A stretch of 34,572 bases of DNA, taken from the NCBI GenBank assembly GCA_041749015.1, contig JBGTCD010000103.1, forward strand, positions 1-34,572, given 5' to 3'. The notes below the pieces were generated by a model that saw only the letters and a list, made by a program, of their open reading frames with translations, did not search any database and was not told the DNA's origin. Source of the stretch: JBGTCD01 sp041749015 (GTDB lineage Bacteria > Bacteroidota > Bacteroidia > Cytophagales > Cyclobacteriaceae). A program made the translations under genes and the position numbers. Below, one piece after another: positions 22,280 through 30,574 of the stretch; the stretch's first letter is position 1, and the number at the start of each line of letters is the position of its first letter.

Positions 22280-23605
22280 ATGGCGTACATCGAGCAAATT
22301 GCATTTATACTGGTTCTTGCTTTAGCAGGTTGGCTCCTATTTAAGAGAATCAGTTTTATAAAAAGAAATATCCAACTAGGTAAAGACTATCAGCCCGATA
22401 CCACCGGTAGTGAACGACTAAAAACCATGACTCTGGTGGCCTTTGGGCAAAAAAAAATGTTTAAGAATTTTATTCCGGCATTTTTTCATTTACTGATTTA
22501 TGTAGGATTTTTAGTGATCAATTTGGAGGTTCTCGAATTTATTTTGGATGGGATTCTTGGGACCCATCGGTTGTTTGCTCCCGTATTAGGAGGTTTTTAT
22601 ACCGTCCTGATGAATGTGTTTGAAGTATTGGTCATTGCGGTGCTTCTGGCCTGTATAGTTTTTTTGGTTAGGAGAAATCTGATGAGAATACCACGGTTTC
22701 AAAGCAGCGAAATGACCTCCTGGCCTAGACTGGATGCCAACCTTATTCTGGTTATTGAAATCGTATTGATGGCAGCCATCCTTATCATGAATGCTACAGA
22801 TCAGCTGCTTCAAGAACGGTCAGATTCATATTTACAAACGGGCACTATATTTTTCAGCAGCATGTTGATGCCGGCCTTTGAGGGGATGAGTACCTCTGCT
22901 CTGGTGATTACAGAGCGTGCTGCCTGGTGGTTTCATATTGTAGGGATATTGGCATTTGCCGTTTATATTACTTATTCCAAACACCTTCATATTTTTATGG
23001 CTTTCCCCAATACCTATTATTCCAACCTTAACCCTAAGGGAGAAATGAATAATATGGATTCGGTGACTAACGAGGTCAAAATGATGCTGGGGATGCCGGT
23101 AGAAGGTGAGGCTGCCAACCCTGATCAAATGGGTAAATTTGGTGCCAAAGACATCAATGACCTTACCTGGAAGAACCTTATGGATGCCTATGCCTGTACC
23201 GAATGCGGCAGATGTACCGCCCAATGTCCAGCCAACATTACTGGAAAGAAATTATCCCCTCGGAAAATTATGATGGACACCCGAGACCGGATGGAGGATG
23301 TGGGTAGAAGCTTGAATAAAAAGGGTCCGGGCCTGGAAGATGGCAAATCGCTTCTTGGGGATTACATAACCAAAGAAGAGATCAACGCCTGTACCAGTTG
23401 CAATGCCTGCGTAGAGGCTTGTCCCGTGAACATCAATCCCCTTGAGATTATTCTTGAGCTAAGACGGTATGTGGCGATGGAGGAGTCAGGTTCTCCTGCA
23501 TCATGGAATAGCATGTTTCAAAATGTCGAAACCAATTTTGCGCCGTGGAAATTTGCCCCCACTGACCGTTTTAATTGGGCTGATGACTTGAATAAGAAAA
23601 ATTAG
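22280..23605 (+). CDS. Membrane (4Fe-4S) protein, HdrD/NarI-like fusion
   Basis: A 441-residue protein with several hydrophobic helices in the first ~240 residues (about 5-22, 67-90, 100-130, 155-170 and 218-235), resembling the quinone-facing cytochrome b/NarI-like membrane part of related reductases. A ferredoxin-type domain follows with two cluster motifs, CTECGRCTAQCP (C306, C309, C312, C316) and CTSCNACVEACP (C371, C374, C377, C381). This is the layout of the electron-transfer subunit of HdrD/GlpC-like complexes. The next gene, 8 bp downstream, is the matching CCG-domain subunit, so the two probably form a membrane redox complex. Its electron donor and acceptor are not known. Confidence 0.88.
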   Translation: MAYIEQIAFILVLALAGWLLFKRISFIKRNIQLGKDYQPDTTGSERLKTMTLVAFGQKKMFKNFIPAFFHLLIYVGFLVINLEVLEFILDGILGTHRLFAPVLGGFYTVLMNVFEVLVIAVLLACIVFLVRRNLMRIPRFQSSEMTSWPRLDANLILVIEIVLMAAILIMNATDQLLQERSDSYLQTGTIFFSSMLMPAFEGMSTSALVITERAAWWFHIVGILAFAVYITYSKHLHIFMAFPNTYYSNLNPKGEMNNMDSVTNEVKMMLGMPVEGEAANPDQMGKFGAKDINDLTWKNLMDAYACTECGRCTAQCPANITGKKLSPRKIMMDTRDRMEDVGRSLNKKGPGLEDGKSLLGDYITKEEINACTSCNACVEACPVNINPLEIILELRRYVAMEESGSPASWNSMFQNVETNFAPWKFAPTDRFNWADDLNKKN

Positions 23606-23613
23606 AATTAATT

Positions 23614-24411
23614 ATGAGTGAAGAAAAAAATTTGGTGCCTACCATGGCAGAAATGAAAGCCTCAGGAGCATGCCCGGAGATTTTGTTTTGGGTAGGGTGT
23701 GCAGGCTCTTTTGATGACCGGTACCGGAATGTGACCCGAGCCTTTGTTAAAATTTTGAATATGGTAGGGATAAAATTTGCCGTTCTTGGTACGGAAGAAG
23801 CCTGCACCGGTGATCCGGCACGTAGGGCTGGCAACGAATTTCTCTTCCAAATGCAAGCCATCAACAATATCCAGGTATTGAATGGCTATGAAATAAAAAA
23901 AATTGTCACCGCCTGTCCGCATTGCTTCAATACCATCAAAAATGAATACCCTGCTCTTGGAGGTAATTATGAAGTGATCCACCATTCGACTTTTTTGCAG
24001 CAGCTTATTGACGCGGGTAAAATAGGCCTCAAAGGTGGCGGCTCTTTCAAAGGAAAAAAAATTACCTATCATGACTCTTGCTTCCTGGGGAGGGCTAATA
24101 ACATCTATGAAGCACCGCGAAAGGTCCTCGAAGCCCTTGATGCCGAATTGGTAGAAATGAAAAGATGCCGGACCAAAGGCTTATGCTGCGGTGCCGGTGG
24201 CGGGCAAATGTTCAAAGATGCAGAACCAGGCAATAAGGAGGTTAATATTGAGCGAACTGAGGAAGCTTTGGAAACTGGCGCATCGGTCATCGCTGCCGCC
24301 TGCCCCTTTTGCATGACTATGATGACAGATGGTGTCAAAAATAAAGAAAAAGAAGCCTCTGTCAAGGTGTTGGACCTGGCCGAACTAATTGCAGAATCCG
24401 AAGGTTTATAA
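23614..24411 (+). CDS. CCG-domain (Fe-S) protein, heterodisulfide reductase subunit B-like
   Basis: A 265-residue protein with two cysteine-rich CCG-type domains. The first has WVGCAGS, EEACTGDPARRAGNEFL and TACPHCFNT; the second has YHDSCFLGR, GLCCGAGGGQMF and AACPFCMTM. In HdrB-like proteins these sites hold noncubane Fe-S clusters. In the first domain the CCG pair is CTG, so that cluster site may be altered. Relatives include HdrB/HdrD, GlpC, LutA/LldE and succinate dehydrogenase C-type subunits; substrates range from heterodisulfides to lactate and glycolate. With the membrane Fe-S protein just upstream it likely forms one complex. The unknown-function gene starts 7 bp downstream. Confidence 0.88.
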   Translation: MSEEKNLVPTMAEMKASGACPEILFWVGCAGSFDDRYRNVTRAFVKILNMVGIKFAVLGTEEACTGDPARRAGNEFLFQMQAINNIQVLNGYEIKKIVTACPHCFNTIKNEYPALGGNYEVIHHSTFLQQLIDAGKIGLKGGGSFKGKKITYHDSCFLGRANNIYEAPRKVLEALDAELVEMKRCRTKGLCCGAGGGQMFKDAEPGNKEVNIERTEEALETGASVIAAACPFCMTMMTDGVKNKEKEASVKVLDLAELIAESEGL

Positions 24412-24418
24412 TTTAATT

Positions 24419-24922
24419 ATGGTAGTTCCATTTGACTCATTAAGCGATAACGCCCGAATATGGGTGTATCAGGCCTCCAGAAAACTTGAAGTTCAGGAAG
24501 AGGGTATCGTTCATCAATTGGTTGAGGAGTTTTTAAGCCAGTGGCAGGCCCATGGCAGGGAGATGCTGTGCGGATATGAATTACGGTATGGCCATTTTTT
24601 AATTATTGGGGCTGAAGAGTCCCACCAGCAAGCTACCGGTTGTGCCACTGATGCGCAAGTGCATATGGTTCAGAATCTTGGCTCAATGCTCCATATTGAT
24701 TTTCTGGATCGCAACAAGATCGCCTTCTTTATAAATGATCAGCCTACCCTGGTACCGGTTGCCAATTTAAAACACGAAATAGAAAATAGAAATATTAAGG
24801 AAAATACACTGATTTTTAATAACCTTGTGTACAATAAAATGGAACTTCGTGAGCGTTGGATGATAAAAACAGAAGACTCCTGGATGAAAAAATATTTCAA
24901 GAAATCGGGTCAACTCTCCTGA
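24419..24922 (+). CDS. Conserved Bacteroidota protein of unknown function (often labelled ABC transporter ATPase)
   Basis: A 167-residue protein beginning MVVPFDSLSDNARIWVYQAS. It resembles a small conserved Bacteroidota family whose members carry, from memory, the database label ABC transporter ATPase. The sequence gives no support for that: there is no Walker A (GxxxxGK), no LSGGQ signature and no Walker B. Conserved-looking stretches are SDNARIWVYQ, WQAHGREM, YELRYGHFLIIG and ATGCATDAQVHMVQ; no signal peptide or membrane helix is seen. It sits 7 bp after the HdrB-like gene and 16 bp before the PorE-like gene, so it is part of this gene run. The ATG at 24419 is preferred to an in-frame non-ATG extension to 24389. 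Function unknown. Confidence 0.85.
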   Translation: MVVPFDSLSDNARIWVYQASRKLEVQEEGIVHQLVEEFLSQWQAHGREMLCGYELRYGHFLIIGAEESHQQATGCATDAQVHMVQNLGSMLHIDFLDRNKIAFFINDQPTLVPVANLKHEIENRNIKENTLIFNNLVYNKMELRERWMIKTEDSWMKKYFKKSGQLS

Positions 24923-24938
24923 CAGCTTTTTTCAAAAT

Positions 24939-26948
24939 ATGAAAAAATATTTTTGGGCCATATTCTTTGCTGTTGCTTTTATGGCTGTTTCATGCAGCAT
25001 TGAAAAAAAAGCAAAAAAATCCTTTAGGAAAGGGGATTATCAAGTTACGATCGAAAAGTTTGGCGATGTTCTCAAGAAAAATCCCAGTGACCCTATTGCT
25101 AACTTTTACACCGGTGAGGCACTACGTAAGTCGAATCGCATTTGGCAGGCCGAGCCTTATTATGCTGCCGCTATTGGTAATGGCATCCGCAATGATTCTG
25201 TAAAACTCTTTTATGCTTATGCATTAAAGGCCAACAAGAAATATGATGAGGCCAGAAATGTACTAGATGATTACATTGCTAATGCGCGTACTGAAAACTG
25301 GATAAGCAGGGCCGAAGATGAGAAGGATAACCTGAATTATTTGGAGCGAATTCTGGAGAAGGAAAGTTATTTCAGGGTAAGAAGTCTTGATGCTTTAAAT
25401 ACCCCTGCTGCTGAGTATGCCCCGGTTTATCAGGACGGACAATTGTATTTCACTTCCTCCGGTATGGATAACAAAATCTATAAAGCGACCGGCACCCCAT
25501 TCACCAATATCTTTTCAGTTACAACTAATGGAGCAAATGTTGAGAAGGAGACCCTTAAGGCCCTTAATGAAAATATCAATAATTATAATGCCAATGAGGG
25601 CACGGTAGCCTTTACCCCAGATGGTAGAATTATGGTGTTTGCAAGAGGTAATTCCGGCAAGCGCAAGGGAGGTGAAGACGTCAATCTTTTTGTATCCACT
25701 CTTAGAAATAATGATTGGTCTGAGCCCAGAATGCTGAGGATCAATGAGCCTGGTTTTTGGGACTCTACACCTGCTTTTAGCCGAGATGGCAAAACATTGT
25801 ACTTCGCCTCCAACCGACCAGGAGGCTATGGGGGTACTGATTTATATTCGGCCCGGGTAGATGGTAGAGGTAATTTCAGCCGGGTGCGCAACCTTGGCCC
25901 TGATATCAATACTTCAGGCAATGAAATGTTTCCTCATGTAGGGGTTGATAACAGCCTCTTTTTTGCTTCTGATGGACATCCTGGCTATGGAGGTCTTGAT
26001 CTTTTTGTTGCTACCAGAAGGTCAGGAAAAATTGAGGTTGAAAATCTGGGACAACCCATGAATTCTAATGCTGATGATTTTGGTTTGTTTCTGTTCAGGG
26101 CTGACAGAGGCTTTTTTTCTTCCAATCGAGAGGGTGGTGCCGGAGATGATGATATTTATACATTCGTTAATGAGGACCCTAATCTTAAAATCGTCAATTA
26201 TTTCCTGCAAGGTGTCACGATGACTAATGAAAATGAGCGTCGGGTCATCCTTCCTAATGTCAGGGTTCAGCTCCTGGATAACGAGGCTCAACTCCTGGAG
26301 GAGGCTACCACAGGGCCTGACGGGCGATTTAATTTTAGAGTTTATGAAAATGAACGATATAATCTTTTTGCGGAAAAAGTAGGTGGTCCTGACCGGTACT
26401 TTAATACCAGGGTGGAATTCTCTACTGTCGGAAGGGGCGTACTGAAAGATACACTCAAGACATTGGTGACTAATGTGACTTATGATACCCTTCTTGTTTT
26501 AGAAAAGCTGGAAAAAGACAAAATTTTTGTTCTTGAAAATATTTATTACGATTTCAATAAATGGGATATAAGGCCTGACGCAGCGCTGGAATTGGATAAA
26601 CTGGTGACGATATTGAAGGACAATCCCGCACTAAAAATTGAAATGGGTGCCCATACCGATAGTGTGGATACCGAAGAGTATAACCTCTGGCTATCTCAAA
26701 AACGTGCTGAGTCGGCTGTTGATTTTCTTGCCTCCAGGGGGATAGAAAGAAACAGATTGGTAGCTAAGGGATATGGCGAGGGTAAGCCGATAGCTCCTAA
26801 CAGCATGCCTGATGGCTCCGATAATCCTGAAGGAAGGCAGAAGAACCGTAGAACTGAATTTAAAATACTGGAAGTTGGTACTTCCAGGCCTACCGAAACA
26901 GACGATGATTTTTTTGATGAAGACCGGTTTTTCCGGGATGACTTTTAG
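24939..26948 (+). CDS. PorE-like lipoprotein: TPR + PD40 propeller + carboxypeptidase-regulatory-like + OmpA domain
   Basis: A 669-residue lipoprotein (lipobox AVSC, Cys19). TPR-like helices at about 20-130 are followed by PD40/WD40-like propeller blades (about 145-390; repeats such as DGRIMVFARGN, DGKTLYFASNRPGGYGGTDL and SLFFASDGHPGYGGLDLF). A carboxypeptidase-regulatory-like beta domain (about 400-500) and an OmpA C-terminal domain (about 525-645, IYYDFNKWDIRPDAALELDK, then AHTDSVDTEEYNLWLSQKRA) complete it. The Asp and Arg that hold peptidoglycan in OmpA domains are present. This four-part order is that of PorE, the T9SS protein that ties the secretion machine to peptidoglycan. Many Bacteroidota encode several such proteins, so it could be a paralogue. 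A C-terminal acidic tail (DDDFFDEDRFFRDDF) is unusual. Confidence 0.87.
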   Translation: MKKYFWAIFFAVAFMAVSCSIEKKAKKSFRKGDYQVTIEKFGDVLKKNPSDPIANFYTGEALRKSNRIWQAEPYYAAAIGNGIRNDSVKLFYAYALKANKKYDEARNVLDDYIANARTENWISRAEDEKDNLNYLERILEKESYFRVRSLDALNTPAAEYAPVYQDGQLYFTSSGMDNKIYKATGTPFTNIFSVTTNGANVEKETLKALNENINNYNANEGTVAFTPDGRIMVFARGNSGKRKGGEDVNLFVSTLRNNDWSEPRMLRINEPGFWDSTPAFSRDGKTLYFASNRPGGYGGTDLYSARVDGRGNFSRVRNLGPDINTSGNEMFPHVGVDNSLFFASDGHPGYGGLDLFVATRRSGKIEVENLGQPMNSNADDFGLFLFRADRGFFSSNREGGAGDDDIYTFVNEDPNLKIVNYFLQGVTMTNENERRVILPNVRVQLLDNEAQLLEEATTGPDGRFNFRVYENERYNLFAEKVGGPDRYFNTRVEFSTVGRGVLKDTLKTLVTNVTYDTLLVLEKLEKDKIFVLENIYYDFNKWDIRPDAALELDKLVTILKDNPALKIEMGAHTDSVDTEEYNLWLSQKRAESAVDFLASRGIERNRLVAKGYGEGKPIAPNSMPDGSDNPEGRQKNRRTEFKILEVGTSRPTETDDDFFDEDRFFRDDF

Positions 26949-26989
26949 GTGATTTTCTGATATTACCAATCATAACATTTTTTTTATCT

Positions 26990-26997
26990 TAATTTTG
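26990..26997 (+). promoter_or_regulatory. Putative -7 element upstream of purM
   Basis: TAATTTTG, a full TAnnTTTG match, lies 22 bp before the purM ATG. No TTG is found at the usual distance upstream; a T-rich tract occupies the spacer. Half-site evidence only. Confidence 0.45.
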
Positions 26998-27019
26998 TGC
27001 CTTATCCATTCTTTATTCC

Positions 27020-28183
27020 ATGAGTGAAAAGTACGCTGGTCGTGGTGTTTCAGCTTCCAAAGAAGATGTACATAATGCCATACGAAATATTGACAAAGGC
27101 ATTTTCCCTAAAGCCTTTTGTAAAATAGTCCCCGACCTGCTGGGTGGCGATGCAGAATGGTGTAACATCATGCATGCAGATGGTGCCGGAACCAAATCAT
27201 CGCTGGCCTATATTTATTGGAAAGAAACTGGAGACCTATCAGTCTGGAAGGGCATTGCACAGGATGCCGTAATCATGAATATTGATGATCTGCTTTGTGT
27301 AGGTGCTACAGATAATATTCTGCTTTCCTCAACCATAGGCCGGCATAAGACCAATATTCCCGGTGAGGTGGTCAAGGCAGTCATAGAAGGTACTGAGGAA
27401 GTGATACAAATGCTGAGGGACCAGGGAATTGGCATATACAGCACCGGTGGAGAAACGGCCGATCTTGGCGACCTTGTTAGGACTATTGTGGTAGACAGCA
27501 CTGTGGTTGCGCGTATGCCCAGATCCCAGGTGATTTCCAATCATAATATCGAGGCAGGTGATGTGATAATTGGACTGGCATCCTTTGGACAAGCCAAATA
27601 TGAGGACATATACAATAGCGGAATGGGCAGCAATGGTCTTACATCTGCGAGGCATGATATTTTTCATCATATTTACAGGGACCAATATCCCGAGTCACTG
27701 GATCCGGGTATGCCGGATCATCTGGCCTACTGCGGTTCCTATAAATTGACTGACCCAGTGGAAGGGATACCCCTGGATGCCGGCAAAATGGTTCTTTCTC
27801 CTACCAGGACTTATGCACCAATTATAAGAGATATACTTCAGACTTTTAGAAATCATATCCATGGGCTCATCCATTGCAGTGGTGGTGCTCAGACCAAAGT
27901 GCTTCATTTTGTTGATGATCTTCATATCATCAAGGATAACCTCTTTCCCCTATCGCCCCTTTTCAGAATTATTCAATCCGAAAGTGGTACCGACTGGTCT
28001 GAAATGTATAAAGTATTTAATATGGGCCACAGAATGGAAATATACACCGCTCCGGAGTATGCGGATGAGATGATTGAGATTTCAGAAAGTTATGCGGTGG
28101 CAGCTAAAATCATTGGAAGGGTGGAGTCAGGGACCAATAAAAAACTCACTATTCAAAGTGAGTTTGGGGAGTTTGTGTATTAA
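27020..28183 (+). CDS. purM: Phosphoribosylformylglycinamidine cyclo-ligase (AIR synthetase)
   Basis: PurM closes the imidazole ring in purine synthesis: it converts FGAM and ATP to AIR. The 387 residues match the Bacteroidota form closely, from RGVSASKEDVHNAIRNIDKG through HADGAGTKSSLAYIYWKETG, MNIDDLLCVGATDNILLSST, GGETADLGDLVRTIVVDST and GMGSNGLTSARHD to HCSGGAQTKVLHFVDD and FNMGHRMEIY. It is longer than the ~345-residue E. coli enzyme and distinct from it, as in other Bacteroidota. It seems to be transcribed alone from the -7 element at 26990. The 53 bp after its stop, before the convergent AsmA-like gene, show no terminator hairpin. Confidence 0.95.
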   Translation: MSEKYAGRGVSASKEDVHNAIRNIDKGIFPKAFCKIVPDLLGGDAEWCNIMHADGAGTKSSLAYIYWKETGDLSVWKGIAQDAVIMNIDDLLCVGATDNILLSSTIGRHKTNIPGEVVKAVIEGTEEVIQMLRDQGIGIYSTGGETADLGDLVRTIVVDSTVVARMPRSQVISNHNIEAGDVIIGLASFGQAKYEDIYNSGMGSNGLTSARHDIFHHIYRDQYPESLDPGMPDHLAYCGSYKLTDPVEGIPLDAGKMVLSPTRTYAPIIRDILQTFRNHIHGLIHCSGGAQTKVLHFVDDLHIIKDNLFPLSPLFRIIQSESGTDWSEMYKVFNMGHRMEIYTAPEYADEMIEISESYAVAAKIIGRVESGTNKKLTIQSEFGEFVY

Positions 28184-28236
28184 GAAAAAGAACAACCTTC
28201 CCGTAAAAACTCCAACAGGATTTATAATTCGGGTAA

Positions 28237-29391
28237 TTAATCTTCACGCTCTGGGGGCTTATCAGTATCTGCATCCAGATTCAAAAATTTTGCAGCATCA
28301 GAAAGCATGGTATCAATAATGCCGCTTTTCAGACTAAACCACCAATAGTTAAAAATGAATTTATCTTTGCGACGGTTAAACTCTATTTTCCCTTGCCTGT
28401 AATTCTTTCCATCATGGGTATTGGTTTTGCGTAAAGCTAGCTTGGCCCCTTGGGTGGAAAAGAATGATTTGATGGGCTTGTCTTCTTCTTTAAACAGTTC
28501 GAATTGTAAATCTTCATATTCAAAATCTACCGTGCCTTTAGCGATATCTTCATCTGCTTCAAAGTATATTTTCATTCCTTTTACACGCCCTTCGGTTACC
28601 TTTGCAGGAAGGACTCCCGTAATCATGGTATTGAGTACTTGCGCTTGAAAGGGTTGGATGTCAGCAGAAACAGTAAAATGATCCATTTCATTATTCAAGT
28701 CAAAAATAAATTGCGCATTGATTTTTGCCTCCCCCATTAGATCAGCCTGAGCGTCTAAAGTGAAAATGGAATTTTCGGCAAGTCGTTCCTTGTTGGTTGT
28801 GATGTTATAACCTGTAGCAAAAAGGTTATTAAAACTGATTCTGCCTGATTGATCAGAAAATTCTGATTTTTCGAAATACCGAATATCGCTGTTTTTGATA
28901 GAAAAGGTATCAATATTCAGATCAGCATCAATATTTTGCAGAAGTGATGCTATCAAAGGTTTGTGTTTGAAAGGTGGTTCCGGCATCGTTTTATCTCTGT
29001 AAACATCAATCTCAGCGCCTTCAATTATAAGTTGTGCCGCAGAAAAATGTTTTTCTTTTATCAGTCTTTCATAATCGAAATTGACTAGACGCACTTTTTT
29101 AAATTCGAAATTGAACCAATCAGATTCATATTCATTGATTTCTTTATACCGCTCCATTGGGTAGGGAGATGTAATTACCAGGCCGGTAATTACAAGCGTG
29201 GTGCCGCCATCAGTAATTGAATAATCCTCAAAATCAACATCCATATTGATCAATTCGGATAATTCATCCGAAGAAATCTTGACTATTTTTTCTTTAATTT
29301 TTTCCTTAAAAAAAATGTAATAGACCAAATAGCTTAGGATTCCGCCTATAACCAAAGCGGCTAAAATCTTGATTAAACTTGTACGTTTCAA
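28237..29391 (-). CDS. AsmA-like / DUF748-type membrane-anchored protein
   Basis: A 384-residue protein with one N-terminal membrane helix (about residues 8-29, ILAALVIGGILSYLVYYIFF), then an all-beta region. ADLNIDTFSIKNSDIRYFEK and later segments (ITGVLPAKVTEGRVKGMKIYFEADED) resemble the AsmA-like and DUF748 repeat groove of envelope proteins such as YhdP and TamB. Those larger proteins help move phospholipid between the membranes; at this length it would be a short member. The assignment is by pattern and the exact family is uncertain. It is transcribed toward purM (convergent). The 144 bp before its start hold only AT-rich sequence with no full promoter match. Confidence 0.7.
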   Translation of the reverse strand: MKRTSLIKILAALVIGGILSYLVYYIFFKEKIKEKIVKISSDELSELINMDVDFEDYSITDGGTTLVITGLVITSPYPMERYKEINEYESDWFNFEFKKVRLVNFDYERLIKEKHFSAAQLIIEGAEIDVYRDKTMPEPPFKHKPLIASLLQNIDADLNIDTFSIKNSDIRYFEKSEFSDQSGRISFNNLFATGYNITTNKERLAENSIFTLDAQADLMGEAKINAQFIFDLNNEMDHFTVSADIQPFQAQVLNTMITGVLPAKVTEGRVKGMKIYFEADEDIAKGTVDFEYEDLQFELFKEEDKPIKSFFSTQGAKLALRKTNTHDGKNYRQGKIEFNRRKDKFIFNYWWFSLKSGIIDTMLSDAAKFLNLDADTDKPPERED

Positions 29392-29535
29392 TGTGGTATT
29401 GGAGTGGGTTAACTAATTTTTTAACGAAGCCAAATTTTAATAGTTCTTATTAGCACTTGGATATTTATCGGTTAGTGGCCAGGAAAATTATTCCTTTCAT
29501 CAAACTGCACAGGGTTGTGGGTCTGTACCAAAGCA

Positions 29536-30564
29536 TCAAGGGGTATATTTTTTCATGAAATCATTAGCCTTGGTTTCCCATTCCTGATAAACTTTTTCCC
29601 GTCGACTGGATACCTTCCCTATCATATTGTTGTAGGCAACACCAGATTTGTTTTTAGTATCCACCGCCTGGTTGTACCGGTCTATTTCTTCCTTGGTCCT
29701 ATCCGATTTATTTTTGGCATTGAGGGTACTTTCAATTTTGGAAAATTTCTCATCTTCCAATAGGTAATCTATCATTACTTCCACATCTTTTTGAGCGAAA
29801 AGGGTGAGATGTTCCAGGACCTTTTGGCATTTTATTTTTAAAGAGTGGTCTCCTTTATATGGTTTTACTTCTTTCAATCGGTCCATTCCCTCTGCGCAGA
29901 CAGTCAGAAGATAGTTCCTGTTCTGCTCCAGGCCGTTAACATCTTTTTTATTAAAAGATTCATAGACATAGCCTTCCTGTTTAAAGCTTTTGAAAAAAAT
30001 TAGGAATACCTTATTGTAATAACTCAAAACCTCTGAAGCCTGTTTAATCTTTTCTTCTTTCTTGGAAGCACCACCCTCCTGAATTTTTACGCCATGGGTG
30101 GTGGCGAAAGAATGGTAAACGGAATCTAACTTTGAGCTGCTTTCACTTAGTTTTTCATTCGCCTTTTCTTTTAAAAGAATGTAGGCTTCCATTTGATCAA
30201 ATGATTGTTCAGCGATTTCTTCCATATCGACTAACTTTGCATAATCTTCATTCATTACCCTAAAATAGATCAATAAATGTTCTGATGCCATATTTTTCAG
30301 AGATGCATCACCTTCAAAAGGTTTCATTCTTTTGACTTCTCGTGAAGATTCCTGAAGACTTTTTGCCAAGTCCGTCCTTGTTTTCTCGACTTTTTTTAGG
30401 TTTTTCCCTCTGGAAACAGCTTTCAGATAATTCCAGGTATTGTTGGTTATGCCTTCATAGTATGAATTTATTTCTTCCATGTATTGGACAGCCGGACTTT
30501 TTTGGCTCATTCCATCCATTGCTATTACCGAAAATAATACGATCAGAATCAAAATTTGTCTCAT
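29536..30564 (-). CDS. Exported helical protein, LIC11966 family-like
   Basis: A 342-residue protein with a signal peptide (MRQILILIVLFSVIAMDGMS, then QKSP). The mature part is almost entirely helical and charged. MNEDYAKLVDMEEIAEQSFD-QMEAYILLKEKANEKL closely matches, from memory, the LIC11966 surface-protein family first seen in Leptospira and also found in Bacteroidota; function unknown. The two halves look related (WNYLKAVSRGKNLKKVEKTR and MKPFEGDASLKNMASEHLL against VKPYKGDHSLKIKCQKVLEHL), suggesting an internal duplication. I chose the ATG at 30564 since the frame's earlier start (30585) overlaps the upstream gene. It begins 10 bp after the stop of the S41 protease gene, so they form an operon. 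Confidence 0.75.
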   Translation of the reverse strand: MRQILILIVLFSVIAMDGMSQKSPAVQYMEEINSYYEGITNNTWNYLKAVSRGKNLKKVEKTRTDLAKSLQESSREVKRMKPFEGDASLKNMASEHLLIYFRVMNEDYAKLVDMEEIAEQSFDQMEAYILLKEKANEKLSESSSKLDSVYHSFATTHGVKIQEGGASKKEEKIKQASEVLSYYNKVFLIFFKSFKQEGYVYESFNKKDVNGLEQNRNYLLTVCAEGMDRLKEVKPYKGDHSLKIKCQKVLEHLTLFAQKDVEVMIDYLLEDEKFSKIESTLNAKNKSDRTKEEIDRYNQAVDTKNKSGVAYNNMIGKVSSRREKVYQEWETKANDFMKKYTP

Positions 30565-30574
30565 AACTTCAAAG

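Noticed and set aside
23662..24072. 136-codon frame antisense to the HdrB-like gene, and a 130-codon one at 22832-23224 antisense to the Fe-S membrane protein
   Set aside because: Both mirror well-supported coding sequences and have no start context or recognisable domain.
24419..24922. ABC transporter ATP-binding protein
   Set aside because: No Walker A, signature or Walker B motif and too short; listed as unknown instead.
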